A stretch of 64,000 nt of DNA from 21-14-0-10-47-8 sp966211795 (GCA_966211795.1 CBIHNW010000014.1:62001-126000), one strand, 5' to 3'. Positions 16,357-24,092 are shown, counted from the stretch's first letter. The notes: generated from the letters alone by a model not told the origin. Program-made: numbers and translations.

Positions 16357-17142
16357 GTGAAATATGTTTTGATCACCGGCGCCTCGAGCGGAATCGGATT
16401 TGAGCTGGCCAAAGTCTTCGCCAAACACGGCCATCATTTGATTTTGACCGCCCGTTCGGAAGACAAACTTTTGGAACTGCAAAAACAAGTCATGACCGAT
16501 TTTCAGATTAAAGCCCAAGTGATCGTCGAAGATTTATCGAAGCCCCTGGGTGCACAGAATCTTTTTAACGAGGTGAATGAGCGCGAGCTCTCGGTTGAGA
16601 TCCTGGTTAACAATGCGGGCTTTGGCAGCCATGGTCTTTTCCAAGATTCGGATCTCAAACGCCAAAAAGAAATGATTCAGCTGAATATCACAACACTGAT
16701 GGAACTGACGCATTTGTTTTTGCCCGCAATGCTGAAATCGAGATCGGGAAAAATCATGAATCTAGCATCGACCGCGTCGTTTGTTCCGGGGCCCTTCATG
16801 TCGGTCTATTATGCCAGCAAAGCCTTCGTTCTGTCTTTTAGCGAAGGTCTATCCGAAGAACTCAGGGGCAGCGGAGTCTCGGTCACCGCCGTGTGCCCCG
16901 GAATTACCGACAGCGGATTTCAAACCGTCGCCAATATTCAAAATGTCCCAATTCTCAAGTCAGCGCCTTCAGCTTCAAGCCACCAAGTCGCGACCTTCGC
17001 CTACAAAGCAATGATGCGGAATCAGCCCGTCGCCATCGAAGGCCTCATGAACCGAGCGATGAACTTCATGATCCGCCTCACCCCTCGCTTCGCCGTTCGC
17101 CAAGCCATCATGAACCTGCAGAAATCCCGAAAGCACCACTAA
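16357..17142 (+). CDS. Short-chain dehydrogenase/reductase
   Basis: A 261-residue classical SDR. The NAD(P) motif is TGASSGIG at the N-terminus, followed by NNAGFGSHG and the catalytic Ser and Tyr-x-x-x-Lys (LASTASFVPGPFMSVYYASK). The CPGITDSGF segment replaces the usual PG(x)T. The closest class is the DltE/YqjQ-like SDRs that often act on lipids or ketones, but the substrate cannot be read. GTG at 16357 is chosen because GACGAGG ends seven bases before it; the adjoining TTG at 16354 is possible. It is followed by a palindrome cluster rather than a usual terminator. Confidence 0.9.
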   Translation: MKYVLITGASSGIGFELAKVFAKHGHHLILTARSEDKLLELQKQVMTDFQIKAQVIVEDLSKPLGAQNLFNEVNERELSVEILVNNAGFGSHGLFQDSDLKRQKEMIQLNITTLMELTHLFLPAMLKSRSGKIMNLASTASFVPGPFMSVYYASKAFVLSFSEGLSEELRGSGVSVTAVCPGITDSGFQTVANIQNVPILKSAPSASSHQVATFAYKAMMRNQPVAIEGLMNRAMNFMIRLTPRFAVRQAIMNLQKSRKHH

Positions 17143-17151
17143 CGCACACGA

Positions 17152-17244
17152 AATACGGAGCAGTATTCCGTATTCTGAATTCTGATCAGCATTCAGAATA
17201 CGGACGCCAGTATTCAGAATACCGATCGGTATTCCGAATTCGGA
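17152..17244. repeat. Cluster of nested palindromes
   Basis: Three overlapping inverted repeats built from the unit ATTC(A/C)GAATAC: AATACGGA (17152-17159) with TCCGTATT (17167-17174); CCGTATTCTGAAT (17168-17180) with ATTCAGAATACGG (17191-17203), whose loop contains the palindrome CTGATCAG; and the 18-bp perfect palindrome GAATACCGATCGGTATTC (17217-17234), extended on both sides after one mismatch. No U-tract follows. Confidence 0.85.
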
Positions 17245-17300
17245 GAGAGCCGCAAACAAAGTCCTATTTTAGAAGGGAGAGCTGGGTTTCAATCGAAGGG

Positions 17301-17345
17301 AAAAAAAAAAGCGACCTGGTTTGGGGGGTGGGGGACCAGGCCGCT
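17301..17345 (-). terminator. Strong minus-strand terminator without a protein gene
   Basis: On the minus strand AGCGGCCTGGT and ACCAGGTCGCT form a stem with one mismatch around a C-rich loop, and ten T follow. No minus-strand protein gene lies upstream, so it probably ends a non-coding RNA. Confidence 0.75.
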
Positions 17346-17513
17346 ATGGGGGGTTGCTTATCCTTAGAGCAATGGTGGGGCCAACCTCGACCATGGTTTG
17401 AAATCTCTCCATATGGAAAATAGCCAAGCCCCACGACCCTTTTTGCATGCTGGCCGTGTTCAGGTCTTGGACAGTTCCGACAAATTGCGTCCCGCGCGAG
17501 TGTCCTAATGTTT
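17301..17513 (-). ncRNA. Candidate small RNA
   Basis: The strong terminator at 17301-17345 needs an upstream transcript. A weak promoter is visible on the minus strand: TTGAGA (17548-17543), 17-base spacer, AAAAAT (17525-17520), giving a start near 17513 and an RNA of about 210 nt. Within it GTGGGGC and GCCCCAC can close an internal stem. The size would fit 6S-like RNAs, but I could not draw a convincing 6S fold. The evidence is the terminator plus lack of coding potential; the 5' end is a guess. Confidence 0.3.
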
Positions 17514-17583
17514 GACAGTATTTTTGAATTCGAAAAATGACGTCTCAAGCTGGCCCAAGGGGGTCCAATTCCTTCACGAGCTT

Positions 17584-17612
17584 TTGGCTCTCAGGTTAAA
17601 TTTCCCTATACT
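17584..17612 (+). promoter_or_regulatory. Sigma-70-type promoter of the coiled-coil gene
   Basis: TTGGCT (17584-17589), a 17-base spacer and TATACT (17607-17612) precede the gene at 17647. The -10 lies inside an inverted repeat (17599-17629). Confidence 0.65.
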
Positions 17613-17629
17613 ATGGGGATAGGGAAATT
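17599..17629. promoter_or_regulatory. Inverted repeat over the -10 region, likely operator
   Basis: AATTTCCCTAT (17599-17609) and ATAGGGAAATT (17619-17629) are a perfect 11-bp inverted repeat with 9 bases between. It spans the -10 box and start point of the 17647 promoter, the typical place for a dimeric repressor. It could instead act as an RNA hairpin just before the ribosome site GGAGG (17636-17640). Confidence 0.6.
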
Positions 17630-17646
17630 ATCGCCGGAGGAACATC

Positions 17647-18882
17647 ATGAAAGCAGCACAATTCATTATTGCAACATTAGCCCTGGTCGGATTTATGTCG
17701 ACATACTCGCACAAAGCGATGGCCCAGGTCGACTCAAACGCCGTTGAAGCCGAAGAAGCCATGGCGGACTCGGAAGCCGCACAAGCCGACGCCCGTGAAG
17801 CCAAACGCCGCGCCGATGACGAGCGCAAACGCCGCGACAAAAACAAGGAAACGGCCCAGGCCACTTTGCAAAAAGCAAAAAGCGCTGAAGCCCAGGCTAA
17901 AAACGATCAAGCGAAAGCCGAAAACGAAGTGGCCCGCATGAAAGCGGAAAGCGACGAGTACGGCAAACAAGCAAAGCTTGCCGAAGAGAAGCAGGTCTTA
18001 GCGCAAAAGCAAATGGACGCCGCGAAAGAGCGCACCGAAAAATCCAAGCAATTAAGAGACGAATCGCAAAAGAAAAAAGAAGCGTCAGAAAAGGTCGCGC
18101 AGAATGCGATGAACGACGCCAAGGAGCTGGATCAAAAAGCGAAGAGCGCACAAGAAGAGGCCGAAAAGGCGATGAAAGAAGCAAATGATGCCCGCGGCAA
18201 AGAGCGCGAAGCCGCTGCCAATCTCGAGCGCGCCAAATTATCCTCGCAAAAAGCGATGACTTTGTCTTCAGCTTCCGTTGCCAAAGCAAAAGCGGAACAA
18301 GCGAAGGCCGAGGCCGAGAAAGCCCGCGCCGAAGCCGAGATCGCGAAACTGAACCAAGCTCAAGACAAGTCGAAAAAAGAATTGGAAGCGATCGAAGCCG
18401 AGTTGGCGAAAGCTCAAAACGAATCGAAGCAAGCCTCTTCCAAAGTCGAAGATGAACGAAAGAGTTATGAGCAAACAAAGAAGGAAGAGGCCAAAGCTCG
18501 CGAAAGCAGCGCCAAGGTCAAAGCCGAAACCGAAAAAACTCGCGCTCAATACTCGAAAGAATTGGCGCAGCTGAATCAGGACATCGCGCGCATGAAAAAG
18601 AGCATCGCCGACAGCGAAGCCGATGCCGCCCGCGCAAATTCGGACATGGAACGCCTGAAATCTGAATTGGAAAAGTCCAAACAGGAGCGGGCCAGGCTCA
18701 GCGAGAAAGTAGACGACTCGAAACAAAAGGCTGAATCCGCCCATATGAAAGCCGACACTTTGCGCGCTGAAGTGGAAGCCGAAAAGATGAAGGCCGAGAC
18801 CGAGAAGATCAAAGCCGAAACCGCGGCGCTGCTGGGAAAATCTCAGGACGCCCCACCCGCTCCCGCGAAGAAGAAAAAATAA
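17647..18882 (+). CDS. Exported coiled-coil protein rich in Ala/Lys/Glu
   Basis: A 411-residue protein with a signal peptide (MKAAQFIIATLALVGFMSTY, then SHKAMA, cleaved before QVDSNA). Almost the whole mature part, about residues 30-395, is a continuous heptad-like coiled coil made of A/K/E/Q with repeats such as AEAEKARAEAEIAKLNQAQ and MKAETEKIKAETAALLG. There are no membrane helices and no Cys or Trp in the rod. The composition is like the TolA stalk, but no C-terminal domain is present. A long periplasmic rod or spacer is the likely role. It has its own promoter with an inverted repeat across the -10 box, so its expression is probably regulated. Confidence 0.8.
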   Translation: MKAAQFIIATLALVGFMSTYSHKAMAQVDSNAVEAEEAMADSEAAQADAREAKRRADDERKRRDKNKETAQATLQKAKSAEAQAKNDQAKAENEVARMKAESDEYGKQAKLAEEKQVLAQKQMDAAKERTEKSKQLRDESQKKKEASEKVAQNAMNDAKELDQKAKSAQEEAEKAMKEANDARGKEREAAANLERAKLSSQKAMTLSSASVAKAKAEQAKAEAEKARAEAEIAKLNQAQDKSKKELEAIEAELAKAQNESKQASSKVEDERKSYEQTKKEEAKARESSAKVKAETEKTRAQYSKELAQLNQDIARMKKSIADSEADAARANSDMERLKSELEKSKQERARLSEKVDDSKQKAESAHMKADTLRAEVEAEKMKAETEKIKAETAALLGKSQDAPPAPAKKKK

Positions 18883-18893
18883 TCTCATTCCGA

Positions 18894-18918
18894 GGTCCTG
18901 ATGGCTGTCATCAGGACC
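18894..18918 (+). terminator. Hairpin after the coiled-coil gene
   Basis: GGTCCTGATG and CATCAGGACC form a perfect 10-bp stem with loop GCTGT, 12 bp after the stop codon. No U-tract follows, so it may be an mRNA 3'-end stabiliser or a weak terminator. Confidence 0.55.
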
Positions 18919-18982
18919 GACCCCAGTCCAGCCAGCCTCTCTGATTCTGTACTGATCTTCGCGCTTCCTTTAAAATAAAAAC

Positions 18983-19765
18983 ATGCACAAACCCTGTTTC
19001 TTCGCGATGGCCACGTTCATCCTGTCGGCGACTCTGTCTTCCGTATCCGCCGCGCTTCCGCTCAAGATCATCATCGATCCCGGGCACGGTGGCGTCGACA
19101 CGGGGGCCGTTTATGGTTCGGCGAAAGAGGCCGTGATCACCTTGCAAGTCGCGCAACATCTCAAAGCCTTGCTCGAAAAATCTCCGGACTTTAGCGCCAG
19201 CCTCACCCGTACGCAGGATGCCGCCATCAGTCTGCAAGAGCGCGTGCACCGGGCCGAGCAAGAGAAGGCCGAACTTTTCGTCAGCATTCACGCCAATGCC
19301 TCGCCGGACAAACGCGCCCGCGGAGTTGAATTTTACTTTCAAAACCAGCTCCCCGCCGACGAAGAGTCCATGTATCTGGCCAATCTCGAAAACCAAGCGG
19401 TCAAGGATCAACCAGAAACAAATGAGCAAGATATCAATAAGAAAACCGACGTGCTGGCCATCGTCGAAGACTTGAAGCGCCAAACCAAAATGCGCAGCAG
19501 CTACACACTGAGTGAGCATCTGCAGAAGGCCTGGAATCCGACTGGCAGCAAAAACAGCAATGTCATTCGCCAAGCGCCATTTTACGTGATTTCGAAAACG
19601 AATATTCCGTCCGTTCTGGTCGAGCTGGGCTTTATTTCCAATCCGAAAGAGTCCCAGAAATTGATCCAACCCCAATACCAAAAAGAAATTGCGCAGAAGA
19701 TCTTCCAGGGCCTGCAGGCTTACAAAGAAATGATAGACAAGGCTGAACCCGGACGACTACAGTAG
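18983..19765 (+). CDS. N-acetylmuramoyl-L-alanine amidase (Amidase_3)
   Basis: A 260-residue exported zinc amidase that cleaves the stem peptide from muramic acid in peptidoglycan. Signal peptide MHKPCFFAMATFILSATLSS, then VSA. Amidase_3 motifs: IIIDPGHGGVDTGAVYGSAK with the first zinc His, Glu in KEAVITLQVAQHL, SIHANASPDKRARGVEFY with the second His, and the C-terminal Glu in SVLVELGFISNPKE. No LysM or AMIN domain is present. No Shine-Dalgarno is visible: the ATG lies 7 bp after TAAAAT, so a leaderless mRNA is possible. It is 7 bp before rph. A role in wall remodelling or prey-wall digestion is inferred. Confidence 0.93.
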   Translation: MHKPCFFAMATFILSATLSSVSAALPLKIIIDPGHGGVDTGAVYGSAKEAVITLQVAQHLKALLEKSPDFSASLTRTQDAAISLQERVHRAEQEKAELFVSIHANASPDKRARGVEFYFQNQLPADEESMYLANLENQAVKDQPETNEQDINKKTDVLAIVEDLKRQTKMRSSYTLSEHLQKAWNPTGSKNSNVIRQAPFYVISKTNIPSVLVELGFISNPKESQKLIQPQYQKEIAQKIFQGLQAYKEMIDKAEPGRLQ

Positions 19766-19772
19766 GCGCACC

Positions 19773-20498
19773 ATGCGCACAGACGGACGAAGCTTCAATC
19801 AATTACGCCCTATTAAAATCACGCCCCATGTTTCAGACTACGCCGAAGGCAGCGCCATCGTCGAATTCGGAAAAACCAAGGTGCTCTGCACGGCCAGCTA
19901 CGAGCCGCAACCACCCAAATGGCTGCAAGGCACCGGCACGGGTTGGATCACGGCGGAATACGGAATGCTTCCCCGCTCGACTCACCAACGCATCAAGCGC
20001 GACAAAGCCTTGACCGGGGGACGCACGCAGGAGATTTCGCGATTGATCGGCCGCAGCCTTCGCGCCGCGGTCGACAGCAAACTTTTGGGCGAGCGTCAGA
20101 TCACCATCGACTGCGATGTCTTGCATGCCGATGGCGGCACGCGCACGGCTTCGATCACCGGCGGATTTGTGGCGCTGGCCTTGGCGATTCAAAAACTGCG
20201 CGACGTCAGCGAAATCAAACACAATCCCCTCACGCATTATGTCTCCGCGATCAGCGTGGGATTGGAAAAAGGTCAAAGCCTTTTGGATTTGAATTACGAC
20301 GAAGATTCGATGATCGGCACCGACATGAATTTCGTGATGACCCATAAGAATGAGTTCATCGAAGTGCAGGGCACCGCCGAACATCACCCGTTCAGCAAAG
20401 CTCAATTGATGGACCTGCTCGAAGTCGCGCAAAAGGGTTGCCAAGAGCTGTTCCAACATCAGGCCGAAATCATCGGTCACTTTTTTCCATTGAAATAA
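19773..20498 (+). CDS. rph: Ribonuclease PH
   Basis: A 241-residue phosphorolytic exoribonuclease that trims tRNA 3' ends. The N-terminus RTDGRSFNQLRPIKI, GTGTGWITAEYGMLPRSTHQ, RTQEISRLIGRSLRAAVD, and ITIDCDVLHADGGTRTASIT are close to the family consensus, including the phosphate-binding Arg residues in GRSLRA and GGTRTA. Length is normal for the family. It starts 7 bp after the amidase stop and precedes rdgB by 25 bp; rph-rdgB is a widespread pair. Confidence 0.97.
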   Translation: MRTDGRSFNQLRPIKITPHVSDYAEGSAIVEFGKTKVLCTASYEPQPPKWLQGTGTGWITAEYGMLPRSTHQRIKRDKALTGGRTQEISRLIGRSLRAAVDSKLLGERQITIDCDVLHADGGTRTASITGGFVALALAIQKLRDVSEIKHNPLTHYVSAISVGLEKGQSLLDLNYDEDSMIGTDMNFVMTHKNEFIEVQGTAEHHPFSKAQLMDLLEVAQKGCQELFQHQAEIIGHFFPLK

Positions 20499-20523
20499 AA
20501 CTTTCCACTGAAGGCGACTGAAT

Positions 20524-21126
20524 ATGATGACGGAAATCTGGATTGCAACAGGCAGTAAGGGTAAGCTCGGAGAATTCAAACTCCTGTTCGGTAAAGAATT
20601 TCCCGAAGTCAAAATTTTCTCGAACGCCGACATGCCCTCTTTCACGCCTCCTCCGGAAAACGGCACGACTTTTCTTGAAAATGCACGCATCAAAACCCGC
20701 GCCGTGAAAGCCATGAAACCTGGCCAATGGGTGATGGGCGAAGATTCAGGTCTCGAGGTCGAAGCGCTTGGCAATCTTCCGGGCATTCACTCGGCCCGCT
20801 ACGCCGGCCCCAAAGCCGCGGACAGCGAAAACACCGCCAAACTTTTAAAGATGATGCAAATGCGCGCCGGCACCAACCGCAACGCTCAATTCAAAACCTG
20901 CATGATCGTGTACACACCGACAGGTGAAGAGTGGATTTTCAATGGTGAGCTGAAAGGCCAAATCGCCAAAACTCCAGCAGGCCAACATGGTTTCGGCTAT
21001 GATCCTGTTTTCATTCCCGAGGGTGAAACCAAAACTCTGGCGGAAATCGGCAGCGCCTACAAACTGAAAAATTCGCACCGCGCTCGCGCCACCCAGGCCT
21101 TTTTCGAAAAATTAAAAACGCTTTAA
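20524..21126 (+). CDS. rdgB: XTP/dITP pyrophosphatase (RdgB/HAM1)
   Basis: A 200-residue house-cleaning enzyme that hydrolyses ITP, dITP and XTP so they are not built into nucleic acid. Motifs: WIATGSKGKLGEFKLLFG at the N-terminus, the metal-binding Asp in VMGEDSGLEVEALGNLPGIH, SARYAG, GQHGFGYDPVFIPEGETKTL and the terminal SHRARA. Length is typical. It is the last gene of the amidase-rph-rdgB run. The methionine after the first (ATGATGACG) is an alternative start; both give the same core. Confidence 0.96.
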   Translation: MMTEIWIATGSKGKLGEFKLLFGKEFPEVKIFSNADMPSFTPPPENGTTFLENARIKTRAVKAMKPGQWVMGEDSGLEVEALGNLPGIHSARYAGPKAADSENTAKLLKMMQMRAGTNRNAQFKTCMIVYTPTGEEWIFNGELKGQIAKTPAGQHGFGYDPVFIPEGETKTLAEIGSAYKLKNSHRARATQAFFEKLKTL

Positions 21127-21195
21127 AAAAGAAGAGCTTTGGATCGCAGCAACTCTTGGCCGCATCTGAAAGAGCCTGCCACGAGCAGTCTGAAT

Positions 21196-21918
21196 TTAAT
21201 TTTTTGCCGCGGCTTTGATTTCTGTCTTTGCGGCAGGCTTTGAATCCGCCTTGATTTCAGGCTTCACGCTTGGCTTTGGGTCGACTTTGATTTCGGGCTT
21301 CTCAGGCTTCTCTGCCCAATCAAAACTCACCTTGTCATCCTTTACCGTGACCTGCATCCAATCATCGACAAAGCCCGCATCACAAGCGCAAGCCACCTGA
21401 TCTGAGAACGAAAGCGAATTGCGAATGATTCGAAGCTTATACCCACCCAGCGACTTGATCACCGGTACGAAAGAGTTTTTGGTCGACCCCAGATCCCCAG
21501 TCTCAACCACCGCGCCGACTTTGGTATTTAACAAAACATAATGAACCCGATCAAAGCCCGGACGCCCCGATGTTCTCAGGAAAGCAATGACTCTATTTTT
21601 TCCAGCCTCATAAATCGCCGAAGGAAGAGTCTGCTTATCATCCAATTTGCAAATTGAATTCTGGGCCTTCATGATGTGCCCCGTAAAATAATACCAAGCC
21701 TTCTTCAGCTCCAACTTTCGCGTCAAAGCTTTGGTCTTATAAAAAATCTCCATGTCATCATTGGTGCAATCTTTGGTCGGCGATTTAAATTCAAGCGAAA
21801 AACCACGCCCTTCATCCAAACACTTCAAACTATAAACACATTTATCTTTGTCCTGAGCAATGGCCAATCGACCCACACATAAAAATATGACAACGGCCAA
21901 CGCAACGACACCCTTCAA
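21196..21918 (-). CDS. Exported protein with Lys/Pro repeat tail, unknown function
   Basis: A 240-residue exported protein (signal peptide ending GRLAIAQ). The folded part (residues about 25-200) has cysteines at 27, 33, 50, 93, 177 and 179, the last two in VACACDAGF, suggesting disulphides. The final 35 residues are a repeated EIKxxxKPxxK tail (PEIKVDPKPSVKPEIKADSK), a basic flexible arm. It is convergent with rdgB. No family is recognised. Its start is followed upstream by the repeat-rich region at 22031-22290, which transcription of this gene would be directed away from. Confidence 0.7.
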   Translation of the reverse strand: MKGVVALAVVIFLCVGRLAIAQDKDKCVYSLKCLDEGRGFSLEFKSPTKDCTNDDMEIFYKTKALTRKLELKKAWYYFTGHIMKAQNSICKLDDKQTLPSAIYEAGKNRVIAFLRTSGRPGFDRVHYVLLNTKVGAVVETGDLGSTKNSFVPVIKSLGGYKLRIIRNSLSFSDQVACACDAGFVDDWMQVTVKDDKVSFDWAEKPEKPEIKVDPKPSVKPEIKADSKPAAKTEIKAAAKN

Positions 21919-22344
21919 AACCCACCCCCAAAAATTTTTACGGAATCGATCCTGAATCGTAACAAAAAAATATGTCGTATGAAAAAGAAATAATCATTTA
22001 CCCCAGACCCCCAAAAAACAAGCCGCAAATGCACAGCAACGAAGACGTCCAAAGGACGTCGAGAAACCAGCAACAAAGGATCTACAGGAAGGTAAATTTC
22101 TCTCTAAACCTAATCAGCCAAGGCCCAACGACAAAGACGTCCGAAGGACGTCAAGGAGCCAACAACAAAGGATCTACAGGAAGGTAAATTTCTCTCTAAA
22201 CCCCCGTCAGCCGAGGCGCAACGACGAAGGCGTCCGAATGGACGTCGAGGAGGCGGCAACGAAGGATCACGGGGGTTTAGAGAGAAATTTTAGGGTGGGG
22301 TGGTGCGACCGACCACCCCCAAGCATACGGATCAAAAAGAAAGA
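21919..22344. other. Intergenic stretch made largely of tandem repeats
   Basis: About 425 bp with no protein gene. The first 110 bp are A-rich and probably contain the promoter of the 21196-21918 gene. From 22031 it is the 92-bp tandem repeat array described separately. Confidence 0.6.
22031..22290 (+). repeat. Three 92-bp tandem repeats with hairpins and GGA motifs
   Basis: Each unit carries a short hairpin GACGTCC-(A/G)AA-GGACGTC (22044-22060 and 22136-22152; the third, 22229-22246, has a G-T pair and a 4-base loop), spaced 92 and 93 bp. Units 1 and 2 also share AACAAAGGATCTACAGGAAG and AAATTTCTCTCTAAAC. The third unit ends with an inverted copy of that block: 22186-22207 and 22269-22290 are a perfect 22-bp inverted repeat around 61 bases. 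About ten GGA triplets lie on the plus strand. This could be a structured RNA rather than junk DNA. Confidence 0.85.
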
Positions 22345-22494
22345 CTACTCTTCAGCAGAACTTGAAGACGAGGAATTGCGTGAACGGGTCGCGCCCGCGC
22401 TGCCTCGACGTTGGCTGCCTGCACTTCGACCAGAACGGCTGGACGCTGAACTGGAACGAGATGATTTTGATGATGTTGATCGGCTGTTTTTCAT
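22345..22494 (-). CDS. Small Ser/Arg-rich basic protein
   Basis: A 49-residue protein: MKNSRSTSSKSSRSSSASSR continues as SGRSAGSQRRGSAGATRSRN and a Ser/Glu end. It is about half serine with many arginines and no hydrophobic segment. The start ATG at 22494 has a near-perfect Shine-Dalgarno (AAGGAGGTC) five bases upstream, which argues that it is a real gene despite its low complexity. Such SR-rich chains bind nucleic acid or condense DNA in other systems; that is analogy only. The tandem repeat array lies just downstream of its stop. Confidence 0.7.
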   Translation of the reverse strand: MKNSRSTSSKSSRSSSASSRSGRSAGSQRRGSAGATRSRNSSSSSSAEE

Positions 22495-22544
22495 AAGGAC
22501 CTCCTTGGCTTCACTTTCGTTTAGCAAAATCAGGTCCAAGCTTT

Positions 22545-22934
22545 TTAAGAATGCAAAGATTCGATTGGGAGATTGTGAAACTCGGCTCGCGGTTGCGCGG
22601 AATACCCATTCTGTAGGTCGTTGATCGAGTCGTACACGCGGAAACTTTTTGTGCCGAGAAAAATTTCGATTTGTCTGCGAACATTATGGTTGGGGCGAAC
22701 CAGGCCCAGCTCTCCCCCATTTCGCCCCAGCTGTCGATTGATATCAGAGAGAAATTTCAACATCTGCAGACTGAGAAACTCGCAACTAGAGAGATCCAAA
22801 GCGATCGACTGATTGGCGCCAACTGAACTTTCGATGGCTTGAATGATTCGACGATCGTTGAACGCATCCACACGTCCCGAAATTTTCAAGCCCACCCAAC
22901 CTGGTCGCAAAACTGCCTCTAAAAGTGTCACCAT
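22545..22934 (-). CDS. STAS-domain protein
   Basis: A 129-residue protein starting at ATG 22934 (MVTLLEAVLRPGWVGLKISG). It fits the STAS fold of anti-anti-sigma factors and related signalling proteins: GRVDAFNDRRIIQAIESSVG, SIALDLSSCEFLSLQMLKFL as the strand-turn-helix that normally holds the phosphorylatable Ser/Thr, and LGRNGGELGLVRPNHNVRRQ. In the turn the residues are SSCEFLS, so Ser sites are present, though not in the exact DSSG form. No partner kinase or sigma factor lies nearby. It is divergent from prs across 150 bp. Confidence 0.75.
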   Translation of the reverse strand: MVTLLEAVLRPGWVGLKISGRVDAFNDRRIIQAIESSVGANQSIALDLSSCEFLSLQMLKFLSDINRQLGRNGGELGLVRPNHNVRRQIEIFLGTKSFRVYDSINDLQNGYSAQPRAEFHNLPIESLHS

Positions 22935-23085
22935 AGAACCCGACCATTGCAATCTCGCGAAAACTTGTCAACATTCCGTGCAAAGGCTCTAGTGAACGTT
23001 GTCATGATAAGCCATTTTCGGCGTTGTCAAAACTTGGTTTTCTGCGCTAAATCTAATGCCATTCCAGACAATTGGGGGGCGGCGC

Positions 23086-24030
23086 ATGAAGGGTCTGAAA
23101 ATCTTTTCCGGAAATTCCAACCCTCAACTGGCGCGAAAAATTGCCGAAGCGGCTGGTGTCGAGCTCGGATACTGTCAGCTGAACTCGTTTGCTGACGGCG
23201 AGATTCAAGTCGAAATTCACGAAAGCGTTCGCGGCCAACATGTCTTTGTTGTTCAAAGCACCTGCCCACCCGCCAACCAAAATTACATGGAATTATTCAT
23301 CCTGATGGATGCCCTGAGACGGGCTTCGGCCAAAGCGATCACGGCCGTGATTCCTTATTATGGTTATGGTCGTCAGGACCGCAAAGTCGCTCCACGCGCA
23401 CCTATCTCTGCGAAACTAATGGCAGATTTGATCACGACCGCAGGTGCCGACCGGGTTGTGACCGTCGACCTGCATGCCGCCCAGATTCAGGGTTTTTTCA
23501 ATGTTCCGGTCGATCACCTTTTCGCCATCCCCACTCTTTCACGGGCTTGGCGGGAACAATTAGGGGCTGGGTCTGAATTTGTTGCAGTGAGTCCCGATGC
23601 CGGAGGGGTCGAACGAACCCGCGCTTTTGCAAAACGCATCGAATGCCCAATCGCCATTGTTGATAAAAGACGTTCTGGGCCAAATGAAGCCAAAGCCCTG
23701 CACTTGATCGGGGATGTTGCCGGCAAAACCGCCATCATCGTGGATGACATGGTCGATACCGCCGGAACCCTCACACAAGCTGTTGACAGTCTTTACAAAA
23801 ATGGTGCAAAACGTGTGTTCGCCGTTGCAACGCATCCGGTTTTGTCTGGCCCCGCGATCACAAGAATCGTCGAAAGCCGAATTGAAAAACTGTGGGTGAC
23901 CGATACGATCCCTTTGAGCGAGGCCGCGCGAAACAGTGGAAAAATCGAAGTGATTTCAGTTGCTCATTTGCTTGCTGAAGCCATCAAGAGAATCCACGGA
24001 AATGATTCCGTCAGTTCACTGTTTGATTAG
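23086..24030 (+). CDS. prs: Ribose-phosphate pyrophosphokinase
   Basis: A 314-residue enzyme making PRPP from ribose 5-phosphate and ATP, the common precursor of nucleotides, His and Trp. The start at ATG 23086 (MKGLKIFSGNSNPQLARKIA), preceded by GGGGGGC, matches the family; a longer frame from 23056 is not needed. Motifs: GRQDRKVAPRAPISAKLMAD (flexible loop), TVDLHAAQIQGFFNVPVDHL (metal and ATP), SPDAGGVERTRAFAKR and the PRPP-binding loop AIIVDDMVDTAGTLT. It heads the widespread prs-rplY-pth-ychF run. Confidence 0.97.
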   Translation: MKGLKIFSGNSNPQLARKIAEAAGVELGYCQLNSFADGEIQVEIHESVRGQHVFVVQSTCPPANQNYMELFILMDALRRASAKAITAVIPYYGYGRQDRKVAPRAPISAKLMADLITTAGADRVVTVDLHAAQIQGFFNVPVDHLFAIPTLSRAWREQLGAGSEFVAVSPDAGGVERTRAFAKRIECPIAIVDKRRSGPNEAKALHLIGDVAGKTAIIVDDMVDTAGTLTQAVDSLYKNGAKRVFAVATHPVLSGPAITRIVESRIEKLWVTDTIPLSEAARNSGKIEVISVAHLLAEAIKRIHGNDSVSSLFD

Positions 24031-24092
24031 ACTATTCGACTCGACTGATTGATAAGATTGTTCGATTCGATTGCTCGATTGGTTTTTTCGGG

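Larger units (their letters stand above)
17143..17583. other. Gene-free stretch with palindromes and candidate minus-strand RNA
   Basis: About 440 bp with no convincing protein gene. It holds nested palindromes (17152-17244), a strong minus-strand terminator (17301-17345) and a possible minus-strand RNA ending there. These are listed separately. Confidence 0.6.

Noticed and set aside
18911..19681. A 256-codon minus-strand frame opposite the amidase gene
   Set aside because: The amidase motifs on the plus strand are unambiguous; the antisense frame has none.
19833..20786. A 317-codon minus-strand frame opposite rph and rdgB
   Set aside because: Both plus-strand genes are highly conserved; antisense frame is chance.
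22186..22290. Treating the 22-bp inverted repeat as IS ends
   Set aside because: Only 61 bp between the arms, no transposase, and one arm is a repeat of units in the same array.
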